Of a DNA stretch of 64,000 nt, positions 17,679 through 27,008 are shown piece by piece (positions within the stretch are counted from its first letter, which is position 1; each line of letters starts with the position of its first letter). A program made the position numbers and the translations under genes. This DNA comes from Brevundimonas lutea (GTDB lineage Bacteria; Pseudomonadota; Alphaproteobacteria; Caulobacterales; Caulobacteraceae): NCBI RefSeq assembly GCF_003704105.1, contig NZ_QUOQ01000003.1, positions 1 through 64,000 of the forward strand, given 5' to 3'. The notes below the pieces were generated by a model, which was given only the letters and a program-made list of their open reading frames with translations, searched no databases and had not been told where the DNA came from.

Positions 17679-17737
17679 CCGCCCCTCGCCATTCCGGGCC
17701 CGGACCCCCATAGTCAGACTTGGATACGGGGGCGACA

Positions 17738-19558
17738 ATGGCGGAAGCGGGCGCGACAATCGGATTGGCGCAGGTCGCTGCCCTGCTGGGCGCCGGCGTT
17801 ATCGCCGCGCCGGTGTTCCGCAAGCTGGGGCTTGGCTCTGTGCTCGGCTATCTGGCGGCGGGCGTGATCATCGGGCCGTTCGGTCTGAGGCTGTTCTCCG
17901 AACCCGAGACCATCCTGCACGTCGCCGAGTTCGGCGTGGTCATCTTTCTTTTCATTATCGGTCTGGAGATGCGGCCGCATCGGCTGTGGAGCCTGAGGCG
18001 CGAGATCTTCGGCCTGGGCGCGGCTCAGGTGATGACTTGCGGCCTGTTGCTGACCCTTGTGGCCATGGCGGCGGGCGTGTCGGCGCCCGTAGCCTTTATC
18101 GGCGCGATGGGTTTCGTGCTCAGTTCCACCGCCGTGATCATGCAGACGCTGGAGGAGCGTGGTGAGCGCGGCAGCCCGGCGGGCCAGAGGGCGGTGTCGA
18201 TCCTGCTGCTGGAAGACCTGGCCATCGTGCCGCTGCTGTCGATCGTGGCCATACTGGCCAGCGTCATGGGCACGGCCGGCGAGACGGCGCCGCCGTGGTG
18301 GCAGTCCGTGGGCCTGGCGGTGGCGGTGCTGGTCGCGGTGCTGATCGCCGGCCGCTACGTCTCCAACCCAGTGTTCCGCTTCCTGGCCAAGAACGGCGGG
18401 CGCGAGACCATGACGGCCGCGGCCCTGCTGGTGGTGGTGCTGGCGGCCTGGGCCATGGACATGGGCGGGCTGTCGATGGCCATGGGCGCCTTCCTGGCCG
18501 GGGTGCTGCTGTCGGACTCGACCTTTCGGCATCAGCTGGAGGCCGATGTCGAGCCGTTCCGGGCGATCCTGCTGGGCCTGTTCTTCCTGTCGGTGGGCAT
18601 GTCGCTGGATCTTGGCGTGGTTGTCGCCGACTGGCGCGTGGTGCTGGCGGGTCTGCTGGCCTTCATGGTGGTCAAGGGCCTGGGCATCTACGGCATCGCC
18701 CGGCTGTTCAAGGCCGGCCATCGCGAGGCGCTGGAGCGCAGCGTGCTTTTCGCCCAGGGCGGCGAGTTCGCCTTCGTGCTCTACGCTGCCGCCCTGACCG
18801 CCGGGGTGTTCGACGCCCGGGCCGGGTCGGTGATGAGCGCGATCGTCATCCTGTCCATGGCTTTGACCCCGCTGACCATGATCGTCATGCAACGGTTCCT
18901 GCCGGCCGAGGAGCCCGATGTGGACGGCGTGGTGGACGTGGAGCGGGCGGACGGCCTGAGGGGCGAGGTGCTGATCATCGGCTTCGGCCGGTTCGCCCAG
19001 GTGGTGTCCCAGCCGCTGCTGGCCCGCGATGTCGAGGTCTCCATCATCGAGAACGACGTGGACATGATCCAGGCGGCGGCCCAGTTCGGGTTCAAGGTCT
19101 ATTACGGCGACGGCTCGCGGCTGGACGTGCTGCACGCCTCCGGCGCGGGGTCGGTGGAGGCGGTGCTGGTCTGCGTCGACAAGCCCGAGGTCGCCGACCG
19201 GATCGTCGAGCTGATGAAGGCCGAGTTCCCACTGACCAAGGTGTTTGCCAGGGCCTTCGATCGGGGCCACTCGATCCGGCTGATCGAGGCCGGCGTCGAT
19301 TACCAGATCCGTGAGACGTTCGAATCGGCGCTGAAGTTCGGTGAGGCGGTGCTGATCGAACTGGGCGCTGATGAAGAGCGGGCCCGCGACACCATCGAGG
19401 ATGTCCGCCGCCGCGACGCGGCGCGTCTGGACCTGCAGTTGACCGGCGGCCTGACGGCGGGTCGACAGCTGATGCGCGGCAACATGGTCACGCCGCAGCC
19501 CGCGCCATATGTGACGCCGCGTCGTCAGGGCGTTGTGGTTACGGAAGAGGCGGACTGA
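17738..19558 (+). CDS. CPA2 cation/proton antiporter with TrkA-N domain (KefB/KefC-like)
   Basis: A 606-residue inner-membrane protein. Residues 1-385 hold about 12 hydrophobic segments of the Na+/H+ exchanger fold, including IGPFGLRLF and FGVVIFLFIIGLEMRP, which is close to the KefB/KefC signature. Residues 405-540 form a TrkA-N (RCK) nucleotide-binding domain (EVLIIGFGRFAQVVSQPLL, then YYGDGSRLDVL). Such proteins exchange K+ or Na+ for protons, often gated by NAD(H) or glutathione. ATG 17738 was chosen because GGGGGCGAC precedes it; TTG 17720 is in frame but unlikely. No KefF/KefG-like partner gene lies next to it. Confidence 0.92.
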   Translation: MAEAGATIGLAQVAALLGAGVIAAPVFRKLGLGSVLGYLAAGVIIGPFGLRLFSEPETILHVAEFGVVIFLFIIGLEMRPHRLWSLRREIFGLGAAQVMTCGLLLTLVAMAAGVSAPVAFIGAMGFVLSSTAVIMQTLEERGERGSPAGQRAVSILLLEDLAIVPLLSIVAILASVMGTAGETAPPWWQSVGLAVAVLVAVLIAGRYVSNPVFRFLAKNGGRETMTAAALLVVVLAAWAMDMGGLSMAMGAFLAGVLLSDSTFRHQLEADVEPFRAILLGLFFLSVGMSLDLGVVVADWRVVLAGLLAFMVVKGLGIYGIARLFKAGHREALERSVLFAQGGEFAFVLYAAALTAGVFDARAGSVMSAIVILSMALTPLTMIVMQRFLPAEEPDVDGVVDVERADGLRGEVLIIGFGRFAQVVSQPLLARDVEVSIIENDVDMIQAAAQFGFKVYYGDGSRLDVLHASGAGSVEAVLVCVDKPEVADRIVELMKAEFPLTKVFARAFDRGHSIRLIEAGVDYQIRETFESALKFGEAVLIELGADEERARDTIEDVRRRDAARLDLQLTGGLTAGRQLMRGNMVTPQPAPYVTPRRQGVVVTEEAD

Positions 19559-19594
19559 GGACGCACCTGCGTCAGGCCGCCGCGGCGACTGTTC

Positions 19595-19611
19595 TTGCGA
19601 AACATTCTCAA
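19595..19611 (+). promoter_or_regulatory. Fur-box-like palindrome ahead of the ferric-iron ABC operon
   Basis: TTGCGAAACATTCTCAA is an imperfect inverted repeat (TTGnGAAnnnTTCnCAA). It agrees at 15 of 17 positions with the ideal iron-box palindrome TTGAGAATCATTCTCAA. It ends 39 bases before the start of the iron-binding-protein gene, where repressor binding would block transcription. Iron repression of the three-gene importer by Fur is inferred from site and context. Confidence 0.7.
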
Positions 19612-19650
19612 CGTCTGTAGGCGTGGCGGACCAACAGTGGAGCTGAGCCC

Positions 19651-20712
19651 ATGATCCGTCGTCCGAACCCGTCCCTGTTCGTCGCCCTGGCGGCCCTCGT
19701 CGTCGCCGCCTGCGGTCAGCAGGGCGAGGCCACCGACGCCGCGCCCGCGGCCGGGGAGGGAGGCGAGGTCAATCTCTATACGGCCCGTCACTACGACGCA
19801 GACCTGCGCCTGTACGAGATGTTCGAGGAGCAGACCGGCATCCGCATCAACCGGATCGAGGGCAACGCCGACCAGCTGATCGCGCGCATGGAGGCCGAGG
19901 GGGACAACAGCCCCGCCGACGTATTCGTGACCGCCGACGCGGGCGCGATGTGGCGCGCCCAGAACGCCGGCCTGCTGCAATCGACCAGCTCCGAGACCCT
20001 GAACAGCCGCATCCCCGCGAACCTGCGGGCGCCGGGCGGCGAATGGTACGGCTTCTCGCGTCGCGCGCGCGTGGTGGCCTATGATTCGACCAAGGTGCAG
20101 CCCGAGGAGGTCGATACCTATGAGGAACTGGCCTCGCCGCGCTTCCGCGGCCGGTTGTGCGTCCGCTCGGGCGACAACGTCTACAACCTGTCGCTGGTGG
20201 GCGCCCTGATCGAGGCCTGGGGCCCCGAGAAGACGCAACAGTGGGTGGAGGGGGTGGTCGCCAACCTGGCCCGCACGCCCGAAGGCGGCGACCGCGACCA
20301 GATCCGGGCCATCGCCGCAGGGGTGTGTGAGGTCGCCCTGACCAACAGCTATTACTATATCCGCCTGGCCAACGGGGACGACGCGGGTGATCGCGAGGTC
20401 ACCGAGACGGTCAAGCTGGCCTTCCCGTCGCTGGACGGCCAGGGCTCGCATGTGAACATCTCGGGCGGCGGCGTGGCGGCCAATGCGCCGAACCGCGACA
20501 ACGCCGTGCGCCTGCTGGAATTCCTGTCGTCGCCGGAGGCACAGACCCTGGTGTCGCAGTATAATAACGAGTTCCCGGCCAGTCCCGACGTGGCCGCGCC
20601 AGCCCCGGTCGACGCCTACGCCGACTTCACGGCCCATCCGATGTCGGTGGCGGTCTATGGTCAGAACCAAGCCCAGGCCCAGTCGATGATCAGCGCGGCG
20701 GGCTGGCGATAA
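19651..20712 (+). CDS. Ferric-iron ABC transporter substrate-binding lipoprotein (FbpA/FutA-like)
   Basis: A 353-residue periplasmic protein with a lipoprotein signal (ALAALVVAACG, Cys21). It reads NLYTARHYDADLRLYEMFEEQTG early and CEVALTNSYYYIR later. The adjacent tyrosines match those that bind Fe3+ in FbpA and FutA, and HVNISGGGVAANAPN is a further family block. It should capture free or chelated ferric iron and hand it to the permease downstream. A Fur-box-like site lies upstream. A GC-rich hairpin after the stop could hold down expression of the permease relative to this protein. Confidence 0.93.
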   Translation: MIRRPNPSLFVALAALVVAACGQQGEATDAAPAAGEGGEVNLYTARHYDADLRLYEMFEEQTGIRINRIEGNADQLIARMEAEGDNSPADVFVTADAGAMWRAQNAGLLQSTSSETLNSRIPANLRAPGGEWYGFSRRARVVAYDSTKVQPEEVDTYEELASPRFRGRLCVRSGDNVYNLSLVGALIEAWGPEKTQQWVEGVVANLARTPEGGDRDQIRAIAAGVCEVALTNSYYYIRLANGDDAGDREVTETVKLAFPSLDGQGSHVNISGGGVAANAPNRDNAVRLLEFLSSPEAQTLVSQYNNEFPASPDVAAPAPVDAYADFTAHPMSVAVYGQNQAQAQSMISAAGWR

Positions 20713-20735
20713 CGGCGACCGACGCCACGAACAGG

Positions 20736-20773
20736 AAGGAGGCCCGCCTGGTCGCGAGACGGGGCGGGCCTTC
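20736..20773 (+). terminator. Intercistronic hairpin between iron-binding protein and permease genes
   Basis: GGCCCGCC (20741-20748) pairs with GGCGGGCC (20763-20770), extended by AAGG and CCTT. There is no proper T-run, only TTCGCC, so termination would be partial. The left arm overlaps an excellent Shine-Dalgarno (AGGAAGGAGG, 20733-20742). The element can therefore act as a leaky terminator, as 3'-end protection for the upstream message, or as a block on permease translation. Confidence 0.6.
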
Positions 20774-20777
20774 GCCA

Positions 20778-22328
20778 TTGCGGCTGCTGGCCCTGCTGGC
20801 GGCGGCGACGGCGCTGCTGCCTCTGGTCGGGGTGGTGATCGCGGCCCTGTCGGGACCGGGCGCGGACATCGCCGCGCGGGACGTGGCCCGCTACGCCCTG
20901 ACCTCGGCTGTGCTGGCGGCGCTGGTGGCGTTGGTCACCGCCGTCGTGGGATCGGTCGCGGCGTGGCTGGTGGTGATGCACCGGTTTCCGGGACGGGGGG
21001 TGTTCGCCTGGGCCCTGGCCCTGCCGCTGGCGGCCCCGGCCTTCGCCCTGGCCTATGCCTATGCCGACCTGCTGGACGTGGCCGGGCCGCTGAGATTCTG
21101 GATGCGGGACGCGCTGGGGTTCGATCTGGCGATCCAGATGCGATCCGTCCCCGGCGCGGTGCTGGTGCTGGGCTGCGCCTTCTACCCCTACGTCTATCTG
21201 GCCATGCGCGCCGCCCTGGTGAACCAGTCGGTCAGCGCCGTGGAGGCCGCGCGGATGCTTGGCGCCAGTCCGGCGCGCGCTGTGTGGCGCGTGGCAGTGC
21301 CGCTGGCTCGGCCGGCCTTGGCGGCGGGCGTGGCCCTGGCGGTGATGGAGACCCTGGCCGACTACGGCGCGGTGCAGTTCCTGGCGGTCCAGACCCTGAC
21401 CACTGGTGTGGTGCGGGCCTGGTCGGTCTATGGCTCGACCGCCTCGGCGGCCCAGTTCGCCCTGCCGCTGATGGCGACGGCGGCCGTGCTGCTGTGGCTG
21501 GAGCGGTGGGGACGAAAGGGCCGGGGCTTCGAGACGACAGGCGCCCGCTGGCGGCCGCTGCCGGTGACGGACCTCAAGGGATGGCGCGCGGCCCTGGCGA
21601 CGGGCTTCTGCGTCCTGCTGCTGACGGTCGCTTTGATCCTGCCGATGGGGTGGCTGCTGGTCAGTTCGATCGATGTCAGGCCGGAGTGGCCACGCCTGAT
21701 CGAGGCCGGACGCAACACCCTGTTGATGGGCGTGACGGGCGCGGTGGTAACCGTGGCCTTGGCGACCCTGCTGGCCCTCGGAGCGGACAAGCTGCCGGTC
21801 ACGGCGCGGGTGGCTGGGCTGGGCTATGCGACGCCGGGGGCGGTGATGGCGATCGGACTGCTGCTGCCCGCCGGTCTGGTCTGGAGCCTGATCCCCGGGG
21901 CGACGACGGGTCTGGGCGCCGGAGTGATCCTGCTGATTTACGCCTATGCCGCCCGACTGATGGCGGCGGCGGTCGAGCCGATCGAGGCCGGCCTGGCCAA
22001 GGTGACGCCGTCGATGGTGCGGTCGGCTCGGGCTCTGGGGCGCTCGGAACTGGGCGCTGCCTGGGCGGTGCGGCTGCCGCTGGCGCGGGGCGCGCTGCTC
22101 ACGGCCGGTTTGATCGTACTGGTGGATGTGCTCAAGGAACTGCCCGCGACCCTGATCCTCAGGCCGTTCAACTTCGACACCCTGGCGGTCATGGCCTCCA
22201 ACTACGCCCTGGACGAACGCCTGCCCCAGGCCGGATGGCCGTCGCTGATCATCGTCGGTCTGGCCCTGCCGGGCGTGATCTGGCTGACCCGCCGGGTGGC
22301 GGCTTCGCGGCCGGGGTCGGACGCATGA
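20778..22328 (+). CDS. Ferric-iron ABC transporter permease (FbpB-like)
   Basis: About 516 residues with two fused permease halves, as in FbpB/AfuB. Each half has an EAA-type loop for the ATPase: EAARMLGASPARAVWRVAVPLARPA in the first, SARALGRSELGAAWAVRLPLARG in the second. About 12 hydrophobic segments are visible. The start is open. TTG 20778 is the first standard codon in frame, but CTG 20748 sits five bases after AGGAAGGAGG and would add ten residues (about LVARRGGPSP). The stop overlaps the ATPase start (ATGA). It forms the membrane channel for Fe3+ from the upstream binding protein. Confidence 0.92.
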   Translation: MRLLALLAAATALLPLVGVVIAALSGPGADIAARDVARYALTSAVLAALVALVTAVVGSVAAWLVVMHRFPGRGVFAWALALPLAAPAFALAYAYADLLDVAGPLRFWMRDALGFDLAIQMRSVPGAVLVLGCAFYPYVYLAMRAALVNQSVSAVEAARMLGASPARAVWRVAVPLARPALAAGVALAVMETLADYGAVQFLAVQTLTTGVVRAWSVYGSTASAAQFALPLMATAAVLLWLERWGRKGRGFETTGARWRPLPVTDLKGWRAALATGFCVLLLTVALILPMGWLLVSSIDVRPEWPRLIEAGRNTLLMGVTGAVVTVALATLLALGADKLPVTARVAGLGYATPGAVMAIGLLLPAGLVWSLIPGATTGLGAGVILLIYAYAARLMAAAVEPIEAGLAKVTPSMVRSARALGRSELGAAWAVRLPLARGALLTAGLIVLVDVLKELPATLILRPFNFDTLAVMASNYALDERLPQAGWPSLIIVGLALPGVIWLTRRVAASRPGSDA

Positions 22329-23353
22329 CGGGCGAGGTGCTGACCGTGCGGGGGGCGACCCGTCGCTATGGCGGGCGGATGGCGGTGGAGGACGCGGACC
22401 TCACTCTGACGCCCGGTCGGATCACGGCGCTGCTCGGACCCTCGGGCTGTGGCAAGAGCACCCTGTTGCGCCAGATCGCCGGGCTTGAGCCGGTGGACGC
22501 CGGCTCGATCCATCTGGGCGACCGGCTGCTGTCGGAACCCGGGCGCCAGGTCGCGCCGCAGGACCGGGGCATCGGCTTGCTGTTCCAGGACTACGCCCTG
22601 TTTCCGCATCTGAGCGTGCTCGACAACGTCACCTTCGGCCTGCGCCATCTGCCGCGCGAGCGGCGACGCAAGCGGGCTCTGGCCGAGCTGGATCGGGTCC
22701 ACCTGGCCGACCGCGCGGCGGCCTGGCCGCATCAGTTGTCGGGCGGTGAGCAGCAGCGCGTGGCCCTGGCCCGGGCTCTGGCGCGGGAGCCGGGCGTGAT
22801 CCTGCTGGACGAACCGTTCTCGGGCCTCGACCGGCATCTGCGCGGCGAGGTGAGGGACCATCTGCTGACGGTGCTCAGGACCCAGGGCGCGGCGGTGCTG
22901 GTGGTCACCCACGACGCCGAGGACGCCCTGATGATGGCCGACGATCTGGCGCTGATGGACGGCGGGCGCATCCTGCAGACGGGGACGCCCGAGGCCTGCT
23001 ACCGCGCCCCGGTCTCGGCGGTGGCGGCAGAACTGCTTGGGGAGATCCAGGTGCTGGAGGCGACGGTCGTCGATGGGGTGGCGGAGACGGCGTTCGGGCC
23101 CGTGCAGGCGCACGGCGTCCCTGAGGGTCTGGCGAGTGTCCTTGTCCGCTCCGACCAGCTGACGCCAGCGGCCGAGGGCGTCGAGGCGCGCGTGACGGGG
23201 GTGCGGTTTCTGGGGGCGGAGCATCAGGTGTCGGTGGCGCGCGGCGCGGCGCGGGCGCGGTTTCGAGCGACAGGGTCGCCGCCGACCGTGGGCGAGGTCA
23301 TCACCGTCCGCCTGACGGTCGGGCGCGAGGCGGTGCTGGCGGCGAAACGCTGA
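22325..23353 (+). CDS. Ferric-iron ABC transporter ATPase (FbpC-like)
   Basis: A 342-residue ATPase. Walker A is LLGPSGCGKSTLL, the Q-loop is LLFQDYALFPHLSV, the signature is LSGGEQQRVALARAL, Walker B is VILLDEPFSGLD and the switch His is in VVTHDAEDALMMAD. A C-terminal regulatory (TOBE-like) part of about 100 residues follows, ending VGEVITVRLTV, which in FbpC binds iron or the regulatory dimer partner. It energises iron import. Start and permease stop overlap (ATGA), so the subunits are translated in a coupled manner. Confidence 0.94.
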   Translation: MTGEVLTVRGATRRYGGRMAVEDADLTLTPGRITALLGPSGCGKSTLLRQIAGLEPVDAGSIHLGDRLLSEPGRQVAPQDRGIGLLFQDYALFPHLSVLDNVTFGLRHLPRERRRKRALAELDRVHLADRAAAWPHQLSGGEQQRVALARALAREPGVILLDEPFSGLDRHLRGEVRDHLLTVLRTQGAAVLVVTHDAEDALMMADDLALMDGGRILQTGTPEACYRAPVSAVAAELLGEIQVLEATVVDGVAETAFGPVQAHGVPEGLASVLVRSDQLTPAAEGVEARVTGVRFLGAEHQVSVARGAARARFRATGSPPTVGEVITVRLTVGREAVLAAKR

Positions 23354-23457
23354 GGACACGTCGCCGCGCCGGGTCCGCCGGGCTGGTCTTCGTGGGATCG
23401 GTGGTCGATAGATTGCGACCCGGCGACTCGGCCGGGCGATGAGAGACGGGGACGAGG

Positions 23458-25929
23458 ATGCACGGACGATCGATGGGCGTGGCGACAACGGCGCTGATCC
23501 TGGCGGCGGGACTGGCGATGACCGGGCCGGTGCTGGCGCAGGACGCGGCCGCGCAGGCGGGGCCGGCCTATCAGGATGCACCCGCGCCGATCGACGCCAT
23601 TCTGGACACCGACCCCACCCCAACGCCGAGCCTGAGCCCTGAACGCGAGAGGCTGGCGCTGTTCGATCGGTCGAACCTGCCGCCGATCTCGGAGCTGGCC
23701 GAGCCGATGCTCAAGCTGGCCGGCTATCGCATCAATCCGCGAAACAACGGGCCGGCCAACAGTCGGGTCAGCTGGCTGACCGGCATCAGCTTCCAGCCGG
23801 TCGCGGGCGGCGAGCCGCGTCGCGTCGCCCTGCCGGGGGGCGCGCGGTTGACGGCGCCGTCCTGGTCGCCGACGGGGGATCATGTCGCCTTCCTGATGGG
23901 GCAGGCGGACGGGCTGGAGCTGTGGGTCGCCGACGCCGCCTCGGGCGAGGCGCGGCGGCTGACGGATGCGCGGGTCAACGCCGCTTCGGGCTCGGGCTTT
24001 TCCTGGCTGCCTGACGGCTCCGGCCTGGTCGCCCGCATGACGCCGGAAGGCCGGGGCGCGGCGCCCGACGTCAGTCGGCCGCCGACCGGTCCGATCGTCG
24101 AGGAGACGGCCGGACGCGCCGCGCCGGTCCGGACCTATCAGGACCTGCTGTCGAACGCCGGGGACGAGGCCCTGTTCGACCACTATTTCACCAGCCAGCT
24201 AACCCTCTTACCGCTGAACGGCGCCGCGCGGCCGATCGGCGAACCGGGCGTGATCCTGGGCGTGTCGCCGTCGCCGGACGGCCGCTTCCTGCTGCAGACC
24301 CGGGCCAAGCGGCCGTACAGCTATGTGGTGCCCGCCGCCCTGTTCCCGTCCGAGGTGACGGTCACCGATCTGAATGGCCAGGTGGTGCATCAGGTCGCCG
24401 ACCTGCCGTTGCGCGACAACATTCCGCCGCCGTTTGACTCGGTGGCCACCGGCCCGCGCTCGATCAACTGGCGCGCCGACGCGGACGCGACCCTGGTCTG
24501 GACCGAGGCCCAGGACGGCGGCGACAGCCGCGCCGAGGCCGCCGTGCGCGACCGTGTCTTCATGCTGGCCGCGCCCTTCTCGGGCGAGCCGACAACCCTG
24601 ATCGATCTCGACAAGCGCTATTCCGGCGTGGACTGGGGCCGCGATGATGTGGCCATCGTCAACAGCCGCTGGTTCAACGACCGCAGCGAGGCGCGCTACC
24701 TCGTCGATCCGTCCCAGCCGGGGCAGGGACGTGTGCTGGTCGAGCGCAACTATCAGGATCGGTACAACGATCCCGGATCGCCCCTGGTCGAACCCAATGA
24801 CCAGGGCCGGTACGTCATGCAATTCGTCGACGGCGGCGACGCCATCCTGCTGGAAGGCGCGGGCGCGACGCGCCAGGGCTCCTTCCCCTTCCTGGCCAAG
24901 CAGAACATCCAGAGCGGCGAGATCGAGCGGCTGTGGGCCTCGGTCTCTGGTGAATATGAAACCATCGTCGGCCTGCTGGACCCCGAGGGCCGGCGGCTGG
25001 TGACGCGGCGGGAGACGCGGCTGGATCCGCCCAACCTACAGATCCGCGACGTGGCCTCGAACAGCCTGACGGCCCTGACCAACTTCCCCGACCCGGCGCC
25101 GCAGCTGGCCAATGTGTCCCGTGAGCTGATCGCCTATGAGCGCGCGGACGGGGTGCAGCTGTCGGGCACCCTCTATCTGCCCGAGGGCTATGACGCCCAG
25201 CGTGACGGGCCGCTGCCGCTGGTGATGTGGGCCTATCCGGCCGAATTCACCGACGCCGCCGTGGCCGGTCAGGTGGTGGATACCGACAACCGCTTCGTGC
25301 GGCCCGGTGGCTCCAGCCATCTGTTCCTGCTGACCCAGGGCTATGCAGTGCTCGACAACCCGACCATGCCGATCGTCGGCCGCGACGGGGCCGAGCCCAA
25401 CGACACCTATATCGAACAGCTGCGCATGAGCGCCGAGGCGGCGGTTAAGGCGGTGGTCGATCGCGGCGTCGCCGATCCGAACCGGATCGCCGTGGGCGGC
25501 CACAGCTACGGCGCCTTCATGACTGCCAACCTGCTGGCCCACACCGACCTGTTCAAGGCCGGGATCGCGCGCTCGGGCGCCTATAACCGCACCCTGACGC
25601 CGTTCGGCTTTCAGGCCGAGCAGCGCACCTATTGGGAGGCCGGCGACACCTACACGGAGATGTCGCCCTTCACCTTCGCCGATCAGGTCAATGAGCCGAT
25701 CCTGCTGATCCACGGCCAGGACGACGACAATTCCGGCACCTTCCCGGTGCAGTCCGAGCGCTTCTACGCGGCCCTGAAGGGACACGGGGCGACGGTCCGC
25801 TATGTCGTCCTGCCGCTGGAGGCCCACGGCTATCGCGCCCGCGAGTCGGTCGGCCATACGCTTTGGGAAATGACCCGCTGGCTGGACCAGCACGTGAAGG
25901 GCGATGTCTCGGCCCAAGGCTCGCCCTAG
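23458..25929 (+). CDS. S9-family prolyl-oligopeptidase-like serine peptidase, secreted
   Basis: An 823-residue protein with a signal peptide (VATTALILAAGLAMTGPVLAQ, cut near residue 27). Residues 60-540 are a beta-propeller-like part with WSPTGDHVAFL and SPSPDGRFLL blades. Residues 560-815 form the alpha/beta-hydrolase domain. The nucleophile is in VGGHSYGAFMTAN, the Asp in LLIHGQDDDNSGTFP and the His in LPLEAHGYRARES. The DNSGTFP loop and the long propeller match the glutamyl/prolyl S9 peptidases of plants and proteobacteria. It should degrade short peptides in the periplasm. The start could also be ATG 23473. It stands as its own unit after the iron operon. Confidence 0.92.
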   Translation: MHGRSMGVATTALILAAGLAMTGPVLAQDAAAQAGPAYQDAPAPIDAILDTDPTPTPSLSPERERLALFDRSNLPPISELAEPMLKLAGYRINPRNNGPANSRVSWLTGISFQPVAGGEPRRVALPGGARLTAPSWSPTGDHVAFLMGQADGLELWVADAASGEARRLTDARVNAASGSGFSWLPDGSGLVARMTPEGRGAAPDVSRPPTGPIVEETAGRAAPVRTYQDLLSNAGDEALFDHYFTSQLTLLPLNGAARPIGEPGVILGVSPSPDGRFLLQTRAKRPYSYVVPAALFPSEVTVTDLNGQVVHQVADLPLRDNIPPPFDSVATGPRSINWRADADATLVWTEAQDGGDSRAEAAVRDRVFMLAAPFSGEPTTLIDLDKRYSGVDWGRDDVAIVNSRWFNDRSEARYLVDPSQPGQGRVLVERNYQDRYNDPGSPLVEPNDQGRYVMQFVDGGDAILLEGAGATRQGSFPFLAKQNIQSGEIERLWASVSGEYETIVGLLDPEGRRLVTRRETRLDPPNLQIRDVASNSLTALTNFPDPAPQLANVSRELIAYERADGVQLSGTLYLPEGYDAQRDGPLPLVMWAYPAEFTDAAVAGQVVDTDNRFVRPGGSSHLFLLTQGYAVLDNPTMPIVGRDGAEPNDTYIEQLRMSAEAAVKAVVDRGVADPNRIAVGGHSYGAFMTANLLAHTDLFKAGIARSGAYNRTLTPFGFQAEQRTYWEAGDTYTEMSPFTFADQVNEPILLIHGQDDDNSGTFPVQSERFYAALKGHGATVRYVVLPLEAHGYRARESVGHTLWEMTRWLDQHVKGDVSAQGSP

Positions 25930-25979
25930 GCCGGGTTTCGCGCTAGGCGGTGCGCCGTTTCTTCGAGGAGGCGTTCCGC

Positions 25980-27008
25980 GTGACGGCCGTTCCCGCCCAC
26001 AGGCTGTCCGTCGCCCCGATGATGGACTGGACGGACCGGCATTGCCGGGCGTTCCACCGCGTCCTGACGCGGCGGGCGCTGCTCTATACGGAGATGGTCA
26101 CGGCGCCGGCGGTGATCCACGGCGACCGCGAGCGGCTGCTGGGCTTCGATCCGTGCGAGCATCCCGTGGCGCTGCAATTGGGAGGGTCCGAGCCGGCGCA
26201 GCTGGCCGAGGCGGCGCGGATCGGCGCCGACATGGGCTACGACGAGATCAATCTGAACGTCGGCTGCCCGTCCGACCGGGTGCAGTCGGGACGGTTCGGC
26301 GCCTGCCTGATGCGCGAGCCCCAACTGGTCGCCGAGTGTATGGCGGCGATCCGCGAGGCGGTCGCCGTGCCCGCCACGGTCAAATGCCGGATCGGCGTAG
26401 ACGATCAGGAGCCGAGCGAGAGCCTGTTCGCCACGGTCGACGCCTCCGCGGCCGTCGGCATCACCACCTTCATCGTACACGCCCGCAAGGCCTGGCTGAA
26501 GGGCCTGTCGCCCAAGGAGAACCGGGACATCCCGCCGCTGGACTACGCCCTGGTGCGGCGGTTGAAGCGCGAACGGCCTGAGCTGACCGTGGTCATCAAC
26601 GGCGGAATCGCCTCGCTGGACGAGGCCGAAACCCATTTGGATGACGCCGATGGCGTCCAATTGGATGGTGTCATGCTGGGGCGCGTCGCCTATCATGAGC
26701 CGGCTCTCCTGGGTCAGGTCGATCGGCGGCTGTTCGGCGAGGCGGGGTCGGACATCGATCCGTTCAGCGCGATCGAGGCCTACAAGCCCTATCTGACCGC
26801 GCGGCTGGAAGAGGGTATCGGCCTGGCGTCTATGACCCGGCACATGCTGGGCGTGATGCACGGTCGTCCGGGCGCGCGAACGTTCCGCCGCATCCTGACC
26901 GTGGAGGCGATCGCCCCGGGAGCGGCCTTGGAGGTGGTCGATCGCGCCATGGACGCGGTGCGCGAGGCCGAGGCGCGGCGCGACAGCCGCGCGGATCAGG
27001 CCGCGTGA
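25980..27008 (+). CDS. dusA: tRNA-dihydrouridine synthase (DusA type)
   Basis: A 342-residue FMN enzyme that reduces uridines in the tRNA D-loop. Motifs are LSVAPMMDWTDRHCRAFHR (the DusA start), YTEMVTAPAVIHGD, EINLNVGCPSDRVQSGRFGA with the catalytic Cys, VKCRIGVDD, FIVHARKAWLKGLSPKENR and VVINGGI. The GTG at 25980 follows GAGGAGG (25965-25971) at eight bases and gives the usual N-terminus. The upstream GTG 25950 is less likely. The DusA assignment rests on the KAWLKGLSPKENR block. The stop overlaps the next start (GTGA). Confidence 0.94.
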   Translation: MTAVPAHRLSVAPMMDWTDRHCRAFHRVLTRRALLYTEMVTAPAVIHGDRERLLGFDPCEHPVALQLGGSEPAQLAEAARIGADMGYDEINLNVGCPSDRVQSGRFGACLMREPQLVAECMAAIREAVAVPATVKCRIGVDDQEPSESLFATVDASAAVGITTFIVHARKAWLKGLSPKENRDIPPLDYALVRRLKRERPELTVVINGGIASLDEAETHLDDADGVQLDGVMLGRVAYHEPALLGQVDRRLFGEAGSDIDPFSAIEAYKPYLTARLEEGIGLASMTRHMLGVMHGRPGARTFRRILTVEAIAPGAALEVVDRAMDAVREAEARRDSRADQAA

